Notes under the pieces: generated by a model
What the model was told of the DNA's origin: nothing
Database searches by the model: none
What the model saw: only the letters and a program-made list of their open reading frames with translations
Program-made: the position numbers and the translations under genes
Assembly: GCF_030812315.1 (NCBI RefSeq)
Contig: NZ_JAUSSM010000001.1
Coordinates: 372,001-436,000, forward strand
Length of the DNA: 64,000 nucleotides
Source of the DNA: Arthrobacter oryzae
GTDB lineage: Bacteria > Actinomycetota > Actinomycetes > Actinomycetales > Micrococcaceae
Direction of reading: 5' to 3'
In this document: positions 53,724-62,659 of the stretch, one piece after another
Position numbering within the stretch: position 1 is the first letter of the stretch
How the letters are laid out: every line of letters begins with the position of its first letter

Positions 53724-54581
53724 TTATGAGCCGGACGGAGGCCTGAGAACCTGGCCCGGCAGAAGGACATCGGGGTTGTCTCCCACGACGGCCCTGTTGG
53801 CCTGATACCAACGTGGCCATTCCATAGCGACGTCGACGTCAGAAGCGTGGGAGCCGCCCAGCCCCCTGGCTGCGATGCTCCACAGCGAGTCCCCGGCCAC
53901 TACCGTGACGTGGCCGGCTTCCGTAACTGATTGCTGCCGGGCGGACCTCACGGGTTGAGCCGCTAGCGGGCCTGGATCTACGACAGGGGCGCTTGGCCGC
54001 CACCGTGGATCCACGCCGTCACCGGCCGCCGAGGTTGCCGGCAATGCGGAATCCGAAGCTGCCTCCGTCCCCGCCCCTCCAATCGCTGCAGGGACGGATG
54101 CAGCTGGCTCTGACGGACTCGCGCCGTCTCCACCGGCCGCATGTTCCGTTGGTGTCCACATCGCCGAAGTTGCCGTCGTGGGGTTAGGGCCCCAGCCAGG
54201 ATCCCCGGGATCCGCAGCGCCATGGGCAATCGGCGCGCCCAGCAGCTGCACACCGACTGCGGCGAGGGCGAGGCGGCGCATGAACGCGGGGCTGAACTTG
54301 CCGGTGGCTTCCGCTGCCCGGCCGTTTCCGGTGCGCTCGAGGACGGCAGAGGCAAGGGCGATCAGCATCGAAAGGATCCACCAGGCCACGGTGATGAGTC
54401 CCACCGTGTTGACGGAAATTCCCAGCAGGTCTTCGAAGGCCAGTGACTGGCCCCTCGCCGAGGACCGTTGCCAGCGCTCCACAAGAGTGGCGCCCGTCGC
54501 CGCCAGGACAGAACCCAGGAGAAGTATCGCCGCCGCCAGTGCGGCGTCCGGACCGAGCGGCCTGCGCTGCGAACGTTCCAT
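53724..54581 (-). CDS. membrane protein with C-terminal LysM domain
   Basis: The 285-residue protein has two N-terminal helices (ALAAAILLLGSVLAATGATL; TVGLITVAWWILSMLIALASAV), then a hydrophobic segment (LALAAVGVQLLGAPIAHGA). A long Ala/Pro/Gly/Thr linker and a LysM domain at the end follow (TVVAGDSLWSIAARGLGGSH..., VLLPGQVLRPP). LysM binds peptidoglycan, so the protein probably connects membrane and wall. Start: ATG at 54581 has GGGGA ahead; in-frame ATGs at 54599 and 54593 are alternatives. It is divergent from the next gene across a phased-repeat region. Confidence 0.78.
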   Translation of the reverse strand: MERSQRRPLGPDAALAAAILLLGSVLAATGATLVERWQRSSARGQSLAFEDLLGISVNTVGLITVAWWILSMLIALASAVLERTGNGRAAEATGKFSPAFMRRLALAAVGVQLLGAPIAHGAADPGDPGWGPNPTTATSAMWTPTEHAAGGDGASPSEPAASVPAAIGGAGTEAASDSALPATSAAGDGVDPRWRPSAPVVDPGPLAAQPVRSARQQSVTEAGHVTVVAGDSLWSIAARGLGGSHASDVDVAMEWPRWYQANRAVVGDNPDVLLPGQVLRPPSGS

Positions 54582-54737
54582 CAGGTTCCCCATTCCCATT
54601 TGATGCTGTTTGATATCGTTTGATGTAGTTGAGCCTAGTTTGAACCCATTTTCCGACTTTTGTCCAGTGATTTGTTTTTAGGTCCGCTGATAAGTCTGCG
54701 GATTGACCCCTGCCCGGAGCGGGCCTAGATTTGCGGC
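54582..54737. promoter_or_regulatory. divergent region with 10-bp-phased TTTGAT elements
   Basis: Three TTTGAT elements start at 54599, 54609 and 54619, exactly 10 bases apart. Related TTGAGC (54629) and TTTGAA (54639) continue the same phase. The stretch is strongly AT-rich against the surrounding DNA. Same-face phasing on the helix suggests a cooperatively binding direct-repeat regulator or curved DNA. The repeats overlap the upstream start candidates of the LysM gene. Confidence 0.7.
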
Positions 54738-55310
54738 ATGCGTTGGGATGCCCTTTTTGATGACATGGAGGCGCAGCTGGCGTCGGTTGAGCGGCTGGAG
54801 CTCGAGGCGGAAATCGCTGAGCGGTCGCGGGCTGACGTCGCAGGGGTGGAACTGGCAGACAGGTTGCGCGGATCCCGGGGCCTCAGGGTCGGAGTCCACC
54901 TGGCGTCCGGCTCATTTTTCGACGGAACTCTGAGCCACGTGGGCGCCGAGACCCTGGTACTTAGCGATCCGTATCAGCAGGTGCTGATTCCGTATGCAGC
55001 GGTCTCCCGTTATCAGGGACTGGGGAGGCTCGCAATGGTGGAGCCGTCATCTGTCAGGCGGAAGCTGGGCCTGGCCAGCGCACTGCGCGGTTTGGCGCGC
55101 GACAGGGCCGACCTCTCAGTGTGCCTAGTCGGCGGTGCGGATGGCGCGGCAGAACTGAGCGGCGTCATTGACCGCGTGGGGCGGGACTATTTCGATCTGG
55201 CCGTGACACGGCCCGGGGAGGCCCGCCGCGCCGTCAACGTCAGCCAAGTCGCCACGGTGCCATTTTCCTCATTGGGTGCTCTGAGGTCCTTGCGCCGCGG
55301 CGAACTCTGA
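54738..55310 (+). CDS. conserved actinobacterial protein of unknown function
   Basis: The 190-residue protein begins MRWDALFDDMEAQLASVERLELEAEIAERSRAD, an amphipathic helix of the first 35 residues, followed by two beta-rich halves. The first (VGVHLASGSFFDGTLSHVGAETLVL) looks like a small barrel, and the second (LSGVIDRVGRDYFDLAVT) resembles it, so an internal repeat of an Sm-like or SH3-like barrel is possible. No catalytic motif is seen. It sits between a LysM gene and an excisionase-like HTH gene. Confidence 0.7.
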   Translation: MRWDALFDDMEAQLASVERLELEAEIAERSRADVAGVELADRLRGSRGLRVGVHLASGSFFDGTLSHVGAETLVLSDPYQQVLIPYAAVSRYQGLGRLAMVEPSSVRRKLGLASALRGLARDRADLSVCLVGGADGAAELSGVIDRVGRDYFDLAVTRPGEARRAVNVSQVATVPFSSLGALRSLRRGEL

Positions 55311-55391
55311 ATGCACGCCCCTTCACGGAGGGCAGGTCTTGCAGGAGGACAGGCCGAATGGACGGCAGCTCAACCGCGGACATGTATGGCC

Positions 55392-55607
55392 TCAGACGGA
55401 TTTGGACTTCGCTTCCTGAATCATGCGCTCAGCCTCCGCATAACGCTCTTCGATGTACTGCTCCAGCATCTTTTCTTCCACGCGCCACTGCCCGCGGCCG
55501 CCCACTTGGATGGCCTTGAGCTCGCCGCTCCGGACCAGTGCATAGGCTGCGGGGGAATTGATCTGCAGCTGTTCGGCTACGTCTGCGAGGGTTAGGAATC
55601 GGGGCAT
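55392..55607 (-). CDS. excisionase/BldC-like helix-turn-helix protein
   Basis: The 71-residue protein is an almost complete HTH_17/MerR-like winged helix: FLTLADVAEQLQINSPAAYALVRSGELKAIQVGGRGQWRVEEKML, with a charged helical tail. Proteins of this size and type (BldC, AlpA, excisionase-type) bind DNA; BldC does so head-to-tail on direct repeats. It is not linked to any integrase, so it is probably a housekeeping regulator. The start ATG has no strong ribosome site. A phased repeat array lies 0.8 kb away. Confidence 0.85.
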   Translation of the reverse strand: MPRFLTLADVAEQLQINSPAAYALVRSGELKAIQVGGRGQWRVEEKMLEQYIEERYAEAERMIQEAKSKSV

Positions 55608-55763
55608 GGTTCTATTTTGCCACCGGTGAGGTCAAGTGGTGCGGTTATCCACAGTTTGGCGTTGTTTGGTCCTGTGACTTTCGATCCGGCTGTTTTGCCG
55701 TAAGAATGAGGGAGTCCGGCGCATGAACCGGTCCGGTCAGCACCGATGGGGGGAGCAGTACGG

Positions 55764-56408
55764 ATGAGTGCAAGCACAACGGCCGCGGGGGTCCGGCTCA
55801 AGAAGCCGTCATGGAAGGATCCCCGGCTCCTGCTCGGTTTCCTGCTGGTTCTGGCTTCCGTGGCAGGTGTTGTGTCCTTGATAGGTGCTGCCGACCAAAC
55901 CACCGAGGTGTACGCGGCGAAAGGGCCGATTGCCGTTGGGGAGAAGCTGACCGCTGAGAGTGTCAACCGGGTGAAGGTCAGGCTCGGTGACGTGGAATCG
56001 CACTACGTCACGGCTGAAGCGGGACTCCCCGAGGGCATGGTTGCTGTGCAGCGCATTGGCCCGGATGAGCTAGTGCCACGGGGAAGCCTCGGAAGGCCCG
56101 ATGCGCTCAACCGCAAGCCGGTAGCAATCACCATCGACGAAGCCCTGCCGGAACAGGCCGCCGCCGGTTCGCGTGTGGATGCCTGGGTGGCCCTCCCTGA
56201 TGCCCGCAACGGATTCAGTGAGCCGAAGCTGCTGCTTCCGGGCGCCGAAATCGCTGAAGTCACGCCGGGATCAACCACGCTTGGATCTTCCCGGTCAACA
56301 GTGGTGCTGGTGCTCGTCACGGATGAACAGATGCCCAAGCTGCTCGGCGCCCAGGCAAACAAGGCCAAGATCTCCGTCGTCTGGAACCCCGGCGGCGGCA
56401 CGCCGTGA
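55764..56408 (+). CDS. SAF-domain membrane protein (CpaB/RcpC-like)
   Basis: The 214-residue protein has one helix (LLLGFLLVLASVAGVVSLIG) and a SAF domain (AAKGPIAVGEKLTAESVNRVKVRL; GMVAVQRIGPDELVPRGSLG). A further domain follows, seen in the Flp-pilus proteins CpaB/RcpC (VDAWVALPDARNG). Outside tad loci such proteins occur as a pair with a CpaE-like ATPase, as here (GTGA overlap). The ATG at 55764 has GGGGGAG before it. No pilin, ATPase TadA or other Tad genes are in the window. Confidence 0.78.
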   Translation: MSASTTAAGVRLKKPSWKDPRLLLGFLLVLASVAGVVSLIGAADQTTEVYAAKGPIAVGEKLTAESVNRVKVRLGDVESHYVTAEAGLPEGMVAVQRIGPDELVPRGSLGRPDALNRKPVAITIDEALPEQAAAGSRVDAWVALPDARNGFSEPKLLLPGAEIAEVTPGSTTLGSSRSTVVLVLVTDEQMPKLLGAQANKAKISVVWNPGGGTP

Positions 56409-57715
56409 GCATCCCGGTAGTCACGGTCGGACAGTCGCGGGAAGACCTGGTCGGCGGCCTGGAACGGCTGCACGGACCGGTGACTGTCGTCAGGAGATGC
56501 TCGGAACTGGCGGAGTTGCTGGCCGCCTGCCAGAGTGGCCTTGCCCGGGCCGCCGTCGTCGCAGAAGGTAGCGACGAACTGACTGCTTCCCTGGTGGACC
56601 GGCTCGCCGCGGTCGGCGTCGTGATCGTTGCCCTGACGGACAGCGCATCGGAAACCGCGAGGCTGACGGCGATCGGTGTTACGGCAGCGCCGGCAGGAGT
56701 AGATTCGGCGGCGCTGGCCGGGAGGATTTCCGGCGCGGTGGACCAATGGTCCCGTCCCAAGCCACTTCAGACGGGGGACGGCGGCTTCGCGGACACCGGG
56801 GCGGCCCTCCGGACTCAGCTGGGTGCGGAAGACGACGTTCCGGCAGAGCCGTCCGGTGCCGGACAACTCATTGCCGTCTGGGGTCCGGCCGGGTCTCCCG
56901 GACGGACACTCGTAGCGGCGAACATGGCGGGTGAGTTGGCTGCAGCGGGCAATTCAGTCTTCCTGATCGACGCCGACAGCTATGGGGCGAGCGTCGCAGG
57001 GCTGTTGGGACTTCTGGATGAGGCCGCGGGGCTGGCGCAGGCCTGCAGGCTGGCCGACCTGGGTCAGCTGGATGCCGGGGCGCTGCAAAAAGTTGCCACA
57101 CCCGTCGCCCTCAAATCAGGGACGCTCCGGGTCCTGACGGGGATCACGCGCGCGGACCGCTGGACGGAGTTGCGCGCGTCCGCCCTTGGTGCCGTGTTTG
57201 AGAAAGCCCGGGAGATCGCGGACTACGTCGTCGTGGATACCGGATTCTGCCTCGAGGCAGACGAGGAACTCAGTTTTGACACCATGGCTCCGCGCAGGAA
57301 CGCCGCCACCCTCCGGAGCCTGGAACTGGCAGACACCGTTTATGCAATCGGGTCGGCTGACTCCATCGGGGTGCCGCGACTGGTCCGGGGCCTTTCGGAG
57401 CTTGAGGTTGCGGTGCCGCAGGCCGCTCCACGAGTCATCCTGAACAAGGTGCGTGCCTCGGCCGCAGGACGGTCCCCGGAACGCCAGCTCAGGGACGCCT
57501 GGGAAAGGTACGGACCGGCAGCGCCCATCGCCGCCTTCCTGCCTTCAGACAGCGCAGCAAGCGATTCGGCGTTGTTGTCGGGGTGCCTCCTGCTTGAGGC
57601 TGCACCCCACTCGGGACTGCGACTCGCAATCGCAGATTTGGTTTGTGCACCCGCCCAGCGAAATCGCAGATCCTCTGTCTTATCTTCCACAGCGAAGCGT
57701 CGACTAAAGGGCTAG
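56405..57715 (+). CDS. CpaE-like P-loop ATPase (MinD/ParA group)
   Basis: The 436-residue protein has an N-terminal receiver-like domain of about 110 residues and a MinD/ParA-like ATPase from residue 155. The P-loop reads WGPAGSPGRT (residues 159-168), so the usual Lys of the Walker A is Arg; this form is, to my memory, common in the actinobacterial branch. Other blocks are VFLIDADSYGASVAGLLGL and YVVVDTGFCLEADEEL. It may localise or regulate a membrane complex with the upstream SAF protein. Start: GTG overlapping the upstream gene by four bases. Confidence 0.82.
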   Translation: MSIPVVTVGQSREDLVGGLERLHGPVTVVRRCSELAELLAACQSGLARAAVVAEGSDELTASLVDRLAAVGVVIVALTDSASETARLTAIGVTAAPAGVDSAALAGRISGAVDQWSRPKPLQTGDGGFADTGAALRTQLGAEDDVPAEPSGAGQLIAVWGPAGSPGRTLVAANMAGELAAAGNSVFLIDADSYGASVAGLLGLLDEAAGLAQACRLADLGQLDAGALQKVATPVALKSGTLRVLTGITRADRWTELRASALGAVFEKAREIADYVVVDTGFCLEADEELSFDTMAPRRNAATLRSLELADTVYAIGSADSIGVPRLVRGLSELEVAVPQAAPRVILNKVRASAAGRSPERQLRDAWERYGPAAPIAAFLPSDSAASDSALLSGCLLLEAAPHSGLRLAIADLVCAPAQRNRRSSVLSSTAKRRLKG

Positions 57716-57772
57716 GCTCGCCATAAGGGCTGCAAAGAAGCAGCTATGAACTTGTGATGGAGGCGTTTGTCG

Positions 57773-60700
57773 ATGTCGTCTGGGTCCAGCGTGGAGGATC
57801 AGTCCGTTTTACTCGGAGCCCGTGAGGGGTACTTCGGAGACTATTACGAGCACCTTGCGGAGGAGGACTCCCGGGCCTATTCGCCTGACCTCCTGGCCGC
57901 CCGCGCTGAGACCCACCGCGAAGTGGCCGCGGTCCGCGTTCCGGGAACGGCCAACATCAGAATCGTGGACGAAACCGACCGGAGCGTCGTGTATATCGTC
58001 ACGGACGATATGCCCTTCCTGGTGGATTCAGTCAACGCCGAGCTCGTTCGTCAGAACTCTGCAATCCACCTTGTCCTCCACCCGCTGTTTGTCGTGACAC
58101 GCAACCGGGAAACCGCGCAACTGACCAAAGTGGACCGGGTCCCGTCCAGCATTGGCATTTCCAGCGGCGACACCGCCGCAATGCCGAGCCTGTCCCATTT
58201 GATTGCCCAGGGCGACAACGCCTCCCACATGGAGTCCTGGATCGCGGTCGAGATCGACCTTGCCAGCGAGGAAATGCATGGACAGCTGATCGAAGGCATT
58301 GAACGTGTGCTTGGGGACGTGCGGGCGGCTGTCGAGGACTGGCCGAAGATGCGTAATAAGGCGTTGCAGATCGCCAAGGACCTGGACAACGTGGCCAATC
58401 CTTCGCAGATCGAGGAGCTACGCCAGGCCCAGGACCTCCTTCGGTGGCTCGACGAGGGCAACTTCACCTTCCTTGGCTACCGCGAATACGACCTGGTGAA
58501 TGAATCCGGGGAGGACGTCCTGGAACTCCGGGAGGAAAGCGGCCTCGGCCTCCTGCGCAGCGGTGCGGATGGACACCACGTCCAGCACCTCACCGTTGCC
58601 GGCCGCAAGAAGGCACGTGAAAAGCGCGCCTTGGTCATTACCAAAGCCAACTCCCGCTCCACAGTGCACCGGCCGGCCTACCTCGACTACATCGGCGTCA
58701 AGAGCTTCGATGCCGCCGGAAACGTCAACGGCGAGCAGCGCTTCATCGGCCTGTTCGCCACCAGCGCCTATGCCGGATCCGTCCGCAACATTCCGATCGT
58801 CCGCGAGAAGGTCGAAGCCGTCCTGCGCAAAGCCGGATTCCCGCCGCACTCCCACTCCGGAAAGGACCTGCTGGGTATTCTCGAAACATACCCTCGGGAT
58901 GAGCTGTTCCAGATCGAGGTTTCCGACCTTGCTGCGACGGCGACCGGGATCCAGCGGCTGCAGGAACGGCGTCGCACCCGGCTGTTCCTGAGGCCTGATA
59001 TCTACGGCCGGTTCCTGTCCGCACTGGTCTACCTTCCGCGTGACCGCTACACCACAAACGTCCGCCTCCGCATCGAACAGGAACTGCGCGAGACCTTCCA
59101 CGCCGTGTCTATCGACTACGAAGCCAGGATGACGGAATCCGCGCTGGCCAGGCTGTTCTTCCGGATCCGGCTGCCCAAGGATGCCGACGTCAGCGACGTC
59201 AACGTCGAAGAGCTGGAGAAGCGGCTTGTCCGGGCAGCGCGGTCGTGGAGCGAGGGCATCACGGAGGTCCTGCGGGCGAATGCCGCCGACGAAGAGAGCA
59301 AGTCGTTGGCTTCGGCGTGGGCGGAGGCGTTTCCGGCCAGTTACCGCGTCGACTACGAGGTCGAAGATGCCCTGGCAGATATTGCCCGTTTCGAGAAATA
59401 CGGGGCAGCCGCCGAGCGGGCAGAGGGGGCCAAGCAGGAACGGCCGGGAGTGCACGTCTACCTGCCGGAGGGGGCGGGAGCCACGCTCGAAGAGGACGCG
59501 CGCGTCAAGCTGTACATGCTTGAGCCCAAGAGCCTCAGCCAAATCCTCCCGTACTTCCACAACCTCGGTCTTGAAGTCCTCGATGAACGGCCCTTCGAAA
59601 TCGAAACCGCGGACAAACGGGACTATTTCCTCTACGACCTGGGGCTGAAATATCCTGCGGGCGTGGCCCCTCTCGCGACGGGCCAGCTACTGGCGGAAGC
59701 GTTTGGCGCCGCCGTTTCCGGTGCAGTGGAGTCTGACGCTTTTGACCGGCTTGTCCTGCGCGAGGGCATGCACTGGAGCCAGATCGTGGTCCTGCGCGCC
59801 TATGCCAAATACATGCGCCAGATGGGCAACACGAATTCGTTTGGATTCATTGCCGACACCCTGCTGGGCAATCCCGACGTGACACGTGCACTCAGTGCCC
59901 TGTTCGCGGCCCGCTTTGACCCCTCCCTCGGGGACGACGTCCGGGCGGAGCAGCAGGCAGCAGTCCGTGCGGAGCTGGCAGCCGCCATCGAACAGGTTGC
60001 CACTCTGGACGCGGACCGAGTACTCCGGACCTTTGCGAACCTCATTGAGGCCACGTTGCGGACCAACTTCTACCAGCAGAAGCCATACCTCAGTTTCAAA
60101 CTGAATCCGGCAGCCATAAACGGCCTTCCGTTCCCGCGTCCCATGTTTGAAATCTGGGTCTACTCGCCCCGGGTGGAGGGCGTGCACCTGCGCTTCGGCA
60201 AGGTGGCCCGAGGCGGGCTGCGCTGGTCGGACCGCCGCGAGGACTTCCGGACCGAAATCCTGGGCCTTGTTAAGGCACAGACAGTGAAGAACGCCGTCAT
60301 TGTGCCCACCGGCGCCAAGGGCGGATTCTTCGCCAAGCGGCTCCCCGACCCTGCCGCCGACCGGGCAGCCTGGATGGCGGAAGGCGTGGAAAGCTACAAG
60401 ACCTTCATCCGCGGCCTGCTGGACCTCACGGATAACCTGATCACAACTCCCGACGGGGAAGCTGTGGTTCCGCCGGCCGACGTCGTTCGTCATGACGACA
60501 ATGACTCCTACCTGGTCGTTGCGGCAGACAAGGGAACGGCGACGTTCTCGGACATTGCCAACGGGCTGTCGGACGAATACGGCTTCTGGCTGGGGGATGC
60601 CTTCGCTTCAGGCGGCTCGGTGGGCTACGACCACAAGGCGATGGGTATCACTGCCCGCGGCGCCTGGGAATCGGTCAAGCGACACTTCAGCGAGCTGGAC

Positions 60701-62626
60701 CTCGATACGCAATCGGAGCCGTTCACAGTGGTCGGCGTCGGCGACATGTCCGGCGACGTCTTTGGCAACGGCATGCTCCTTTCCAAGCACATCCGGCTGC
60801 TCGCGGCGTTTGACCACCGCCACATCTTCCTGGATCCGAACCCCGACGAGGCCGTGTCCTACGCAGAGCGTGAACGGCTCTTCAAACTGCCCCGCTCCTC
60901 CTGGGACGACTACGACAAATCCCTCATCAGCGAAGGCGGCGGCGTCTTCGTGCGGCAGGCAAAGTCCATTCCTGTTTCCGACCAGGTTCGGGCTGCCTTG
61001 GGACTGCCGGACGGCACCTCCGAGTTGAGCCCGCCGGAGCTCCTGCGCGCGATTCTGCTGGCGCCTGCGGACCTGCTCTACAACGGCGGCATCGGAACCT
61101 ACGTCAAGGCAAGTACCGAAACGCACGCGGAGGTAGGGGACAAGGCGAACGACGCAATCCGCGTCGACGGCCGCGACCTTCGCGTCAAGGTGGTCGGTGA
61201 AGGCGGAAACCTCGGCATGACCCAGCGCGGACGTATCGAAGCCGCTCTTCAAGGAGTCATCCTGAACACGGACGCCATCGACAACTCGGCCGGCGTCGAC
61301 TGCTCGGACCACGAAGTCAACATCAAGATCTTTGTTGACCGGATGGTCGCGGCCGGCAAGCTCGAGTCCGCCGAGCGGGCGGACTTCCTGGCATCCATGA
61401 CGGACGAAGTCGGACGCCTCGTGCTGGAAGACAACATTGACCAGAACATCCTTCTGCTCAACGACCGCATCCGTGTTGCCGAGTGGAGCCCCAGTTACGA
61501 GAGGCTCATGGACTGGCTGGAGAAATCCGCAGACCTCAAGCGGGAACTGGAAGCCTTGCCAACAACCGCAACGCTCCGGGAACGCCTTGAACAGGGCCAG
61601 GGGCTTACCTCGCCGGAGCTCTCCGTGCTGGCGGCCTACGCGAAGATCGAACTCGCGACGGCACTGCGCGAGAGCGATCTCGCCGACGACCCGTGGTTCA
61701 AACAAACCCTCCGGTCCTACTTCCCCAAGCAGCTCCGGGAGAAGTTCGACGCCGAGCTTGACACGCATCCGCTGCGGCGCGAGATCATCGCAACCGTCGT
61801 GGCCAACGACATGATCAACCTAGGCGGCATCACGTTTGCGTTCCGCACCATCGAAGAGACCTCAGCCAACGAAGCCGCGGTTGCCAAGGCCTTCGTCGCC
61901 CTTCGCGAAATCTATGAGCTTGACGTCATGGTGGGCGAGCTCAACGAACTGCCTGCGTCCTTCCCGACGGAGCACTGGAGCACCGTCCACCTGGACATCC
62001 GGCGGCTCCTGGACCGTGCTGTCCGGTGGGTGCTCAGCCAAGGCAGCGGCTCCCGGCCGATCTCCGAGATCGTGGGCGAATTCAAACCGCTGATGGATCC
62101 GATGCGCGCCCGTCTCCTTGACTACCTGCGCGGAGAGGACCGCGACCGCGTTGCCTCATGGCTCGAAAAGGCCCGCAGCTGGGAACTTCCGGAGGATCTC
62201 GCCCACCGCTGGGCCGAACTGTTCGAAAGCTTCGTGCTGCTGGACATCGCCAAGATCGCCCACGCCAACGCGGAGCCGGTGGAAGACATCGCGCACGTCT
62301 ACTACACGATATTCGACCGCTTCCATGCGGATTCCCTCCTGGAGCGGATTACAAAGCTTCCGAGGCGGGACCGCTGGCAGGCGCTGGCCCGCGCCGCCCT
62401 CCGAGACGACCTCTACTCGACCATTTCGGACATCACGATGTCGGTCCTTGAATCGACGCCGTCCGGAACACCCGCGGAGGACCGTGTCCTGGGCTGGGAA
62501 GGCTTGAACGCAGAGCAGCTCGGCCGTGCCAGGAGCATGTTTGACGAGGTGAACTCGCTCGAAGCGGACGATATGGCGTCACTGTCGGTAGCATTGAGGC
62601 TCTTGAGGTCAATCGTCCGACGCTAG
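57773..62626 (+). CDS. NAD-specific glutamate dehydrogenase, large (180 kDa) class
   Basis: The 1617-residue enzyme converts glutamate to 2-oxoglutarate plus ammonium. The N-terminal ~650 residues are the regulatory region of the class (VYIVTDDMPFLVDSVNAELV; RWLDEGNFTFLGYREYDL). The catalytic part around residues 800-1200 has KVARGGLRWSDRREDFRTEI, VPTGAKGGFFAKRL and GVGDMSGDVFGNGML. A long C-terminal helical region follows. Large GDHs of this type work catabolically and are known from Streptomyces and Mycobacterium, where GarA controls them. The ATG at 57773 has GGAGG nine bases ahead; a TTG at 57767 does not. Confidence 0.95.
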   Translation: MSSGSSVEDQSVLLGAREGYFGDYYEHLAEEDSRAYSPDLLAARAETHREVAAVRVPGTANIRIVDETDRSVVYIVTDDMPFLVDSVNAELVRQNSAIHLVLHPLFVVTRNRETAQLTKVDRVPSSIGISSGDTAAMPSLSHLIAQGDNASHMESWIAVEIDLASEEMHGQLIEGIERVLGDVRAAVEDWPKMRNKALQIAKDLDNVANPSQIEELRQAQDLLRWLDEGNFTFLGYREYDLVNESGEDVLELREESGLGLLRSGADGHHVQHLTVAGRKKAREKRALVITKANSRSTVHRPAYLDYIGVKSFDAAGNVNGEQRFIGLFATSAYAGSVRNIPIVREKVEAVLRKAGFPPHSHSGKDLLGILETYPRDELFQIEVSDLAATATGIQRLQERRRTRLFLRPDIYGRFLSALVYLPRDRYTTNVRLRIEQELRETFHAVSIDYEARMTESALARLFFRIRLPKDADVSDVNVEELEKRLVRAARSWSEGITEVLRANAADEESKSLASAWAEAFPASYRVDYEVEDALADIARFEKYGAAAERAEGAKQERPGVHVYLPEGAGATLEEDARVKLYMLEPKSLSQILPYFHNLGLEVLDERPFEIETADKRDYFLYDLGLKYPAGVAPLATGQLLAEAFGAAVSGAVESDAFDRLVLREGMHWSQIVVLRAYAKYMRQMGNTNSFGFIADTLLGNPDVTRALSALFAARFDPSLGDDVRAEQQAAVRAELAAAIEQVATLDADRVLRTFANLIEATLRTNFYQQKPYLSFKLNPAAINGLPFPRPMFEIWVYSPRVEGVHLRFGKVARGGLRWSDRREDFRTEILGLVKAQTVKNAVIVPTGAKGGFFAKRLPDPAADRAAWMAEGVESYKTFIRGLLDLTDNLITTPDGEAVVPPADVVRHDDNDSYLVVAADKGTATFSDIANGLSDEYGFWLGDAFASGGSVGYDHKAMGITARGAWESVKRHFSELDLDTQSEPFTVVGVGDMSGDVFGNGMLLSKHIRLLAAFDHRHIFLDPNPDEAVSYAERERLFKLPRSSWDDYDKSLISEGGGVFVRQAKSIPVSDQVRAALGLPDGTSELSPPELLRAILLAPADLLYNGGIGTYVKASTETHAEVGDKANDAIRVDGRDLRVKVVGEGGNLGMTQRGRIEAALQGVILNTDAIDNSAGVDCSDHEVNIKIFVDRMVAAGKLESAERADFLASMTDEVGRLVLEDNIDQNILLLNDRIRVAEWSPSYERLMDWLEKSADLKRELEALPTTATLRERLEQGQGLTSPELSVLAAYAKIELATALRESDLADDPWFKQTLRSYFPKQLREKFDAELDTHPLRREIIATVVANDMINLGGITFAFRTIEETSANEAAVAKAFVALREIYELDVMVGELNELPASFPTEHWSTVHLDIRRLLDRAVRWVLSQGSGSRPISEIVGEFKPLMDPMRARLLDYLRGEDRDRVASWLEKARSWELPEDLAHRWAELFESFVLLDIAKIAHANAEPVEDIAHVYYTIFDRFHADSLLERITKLPRRDRWQALARAALRDDLYSTISDITMSVLESTPSGTPAEDRVLGWEGLNAEQLGRARSMFDEVNSLEADDMASLSVALRLLRSIVRR

Positions 62627-62659
62627 GGACCCGTCCCAAGCGTCGAATCTGGAGGTGTA

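Noticed and set aside
56405-57715. CpaE-like ATPase as a chromosome-partitioning ParA
   Set aside because: No parB or parS-like site is nearby, and the N-terminal receiver-like domain and SAF partner fit the CpaE group better.
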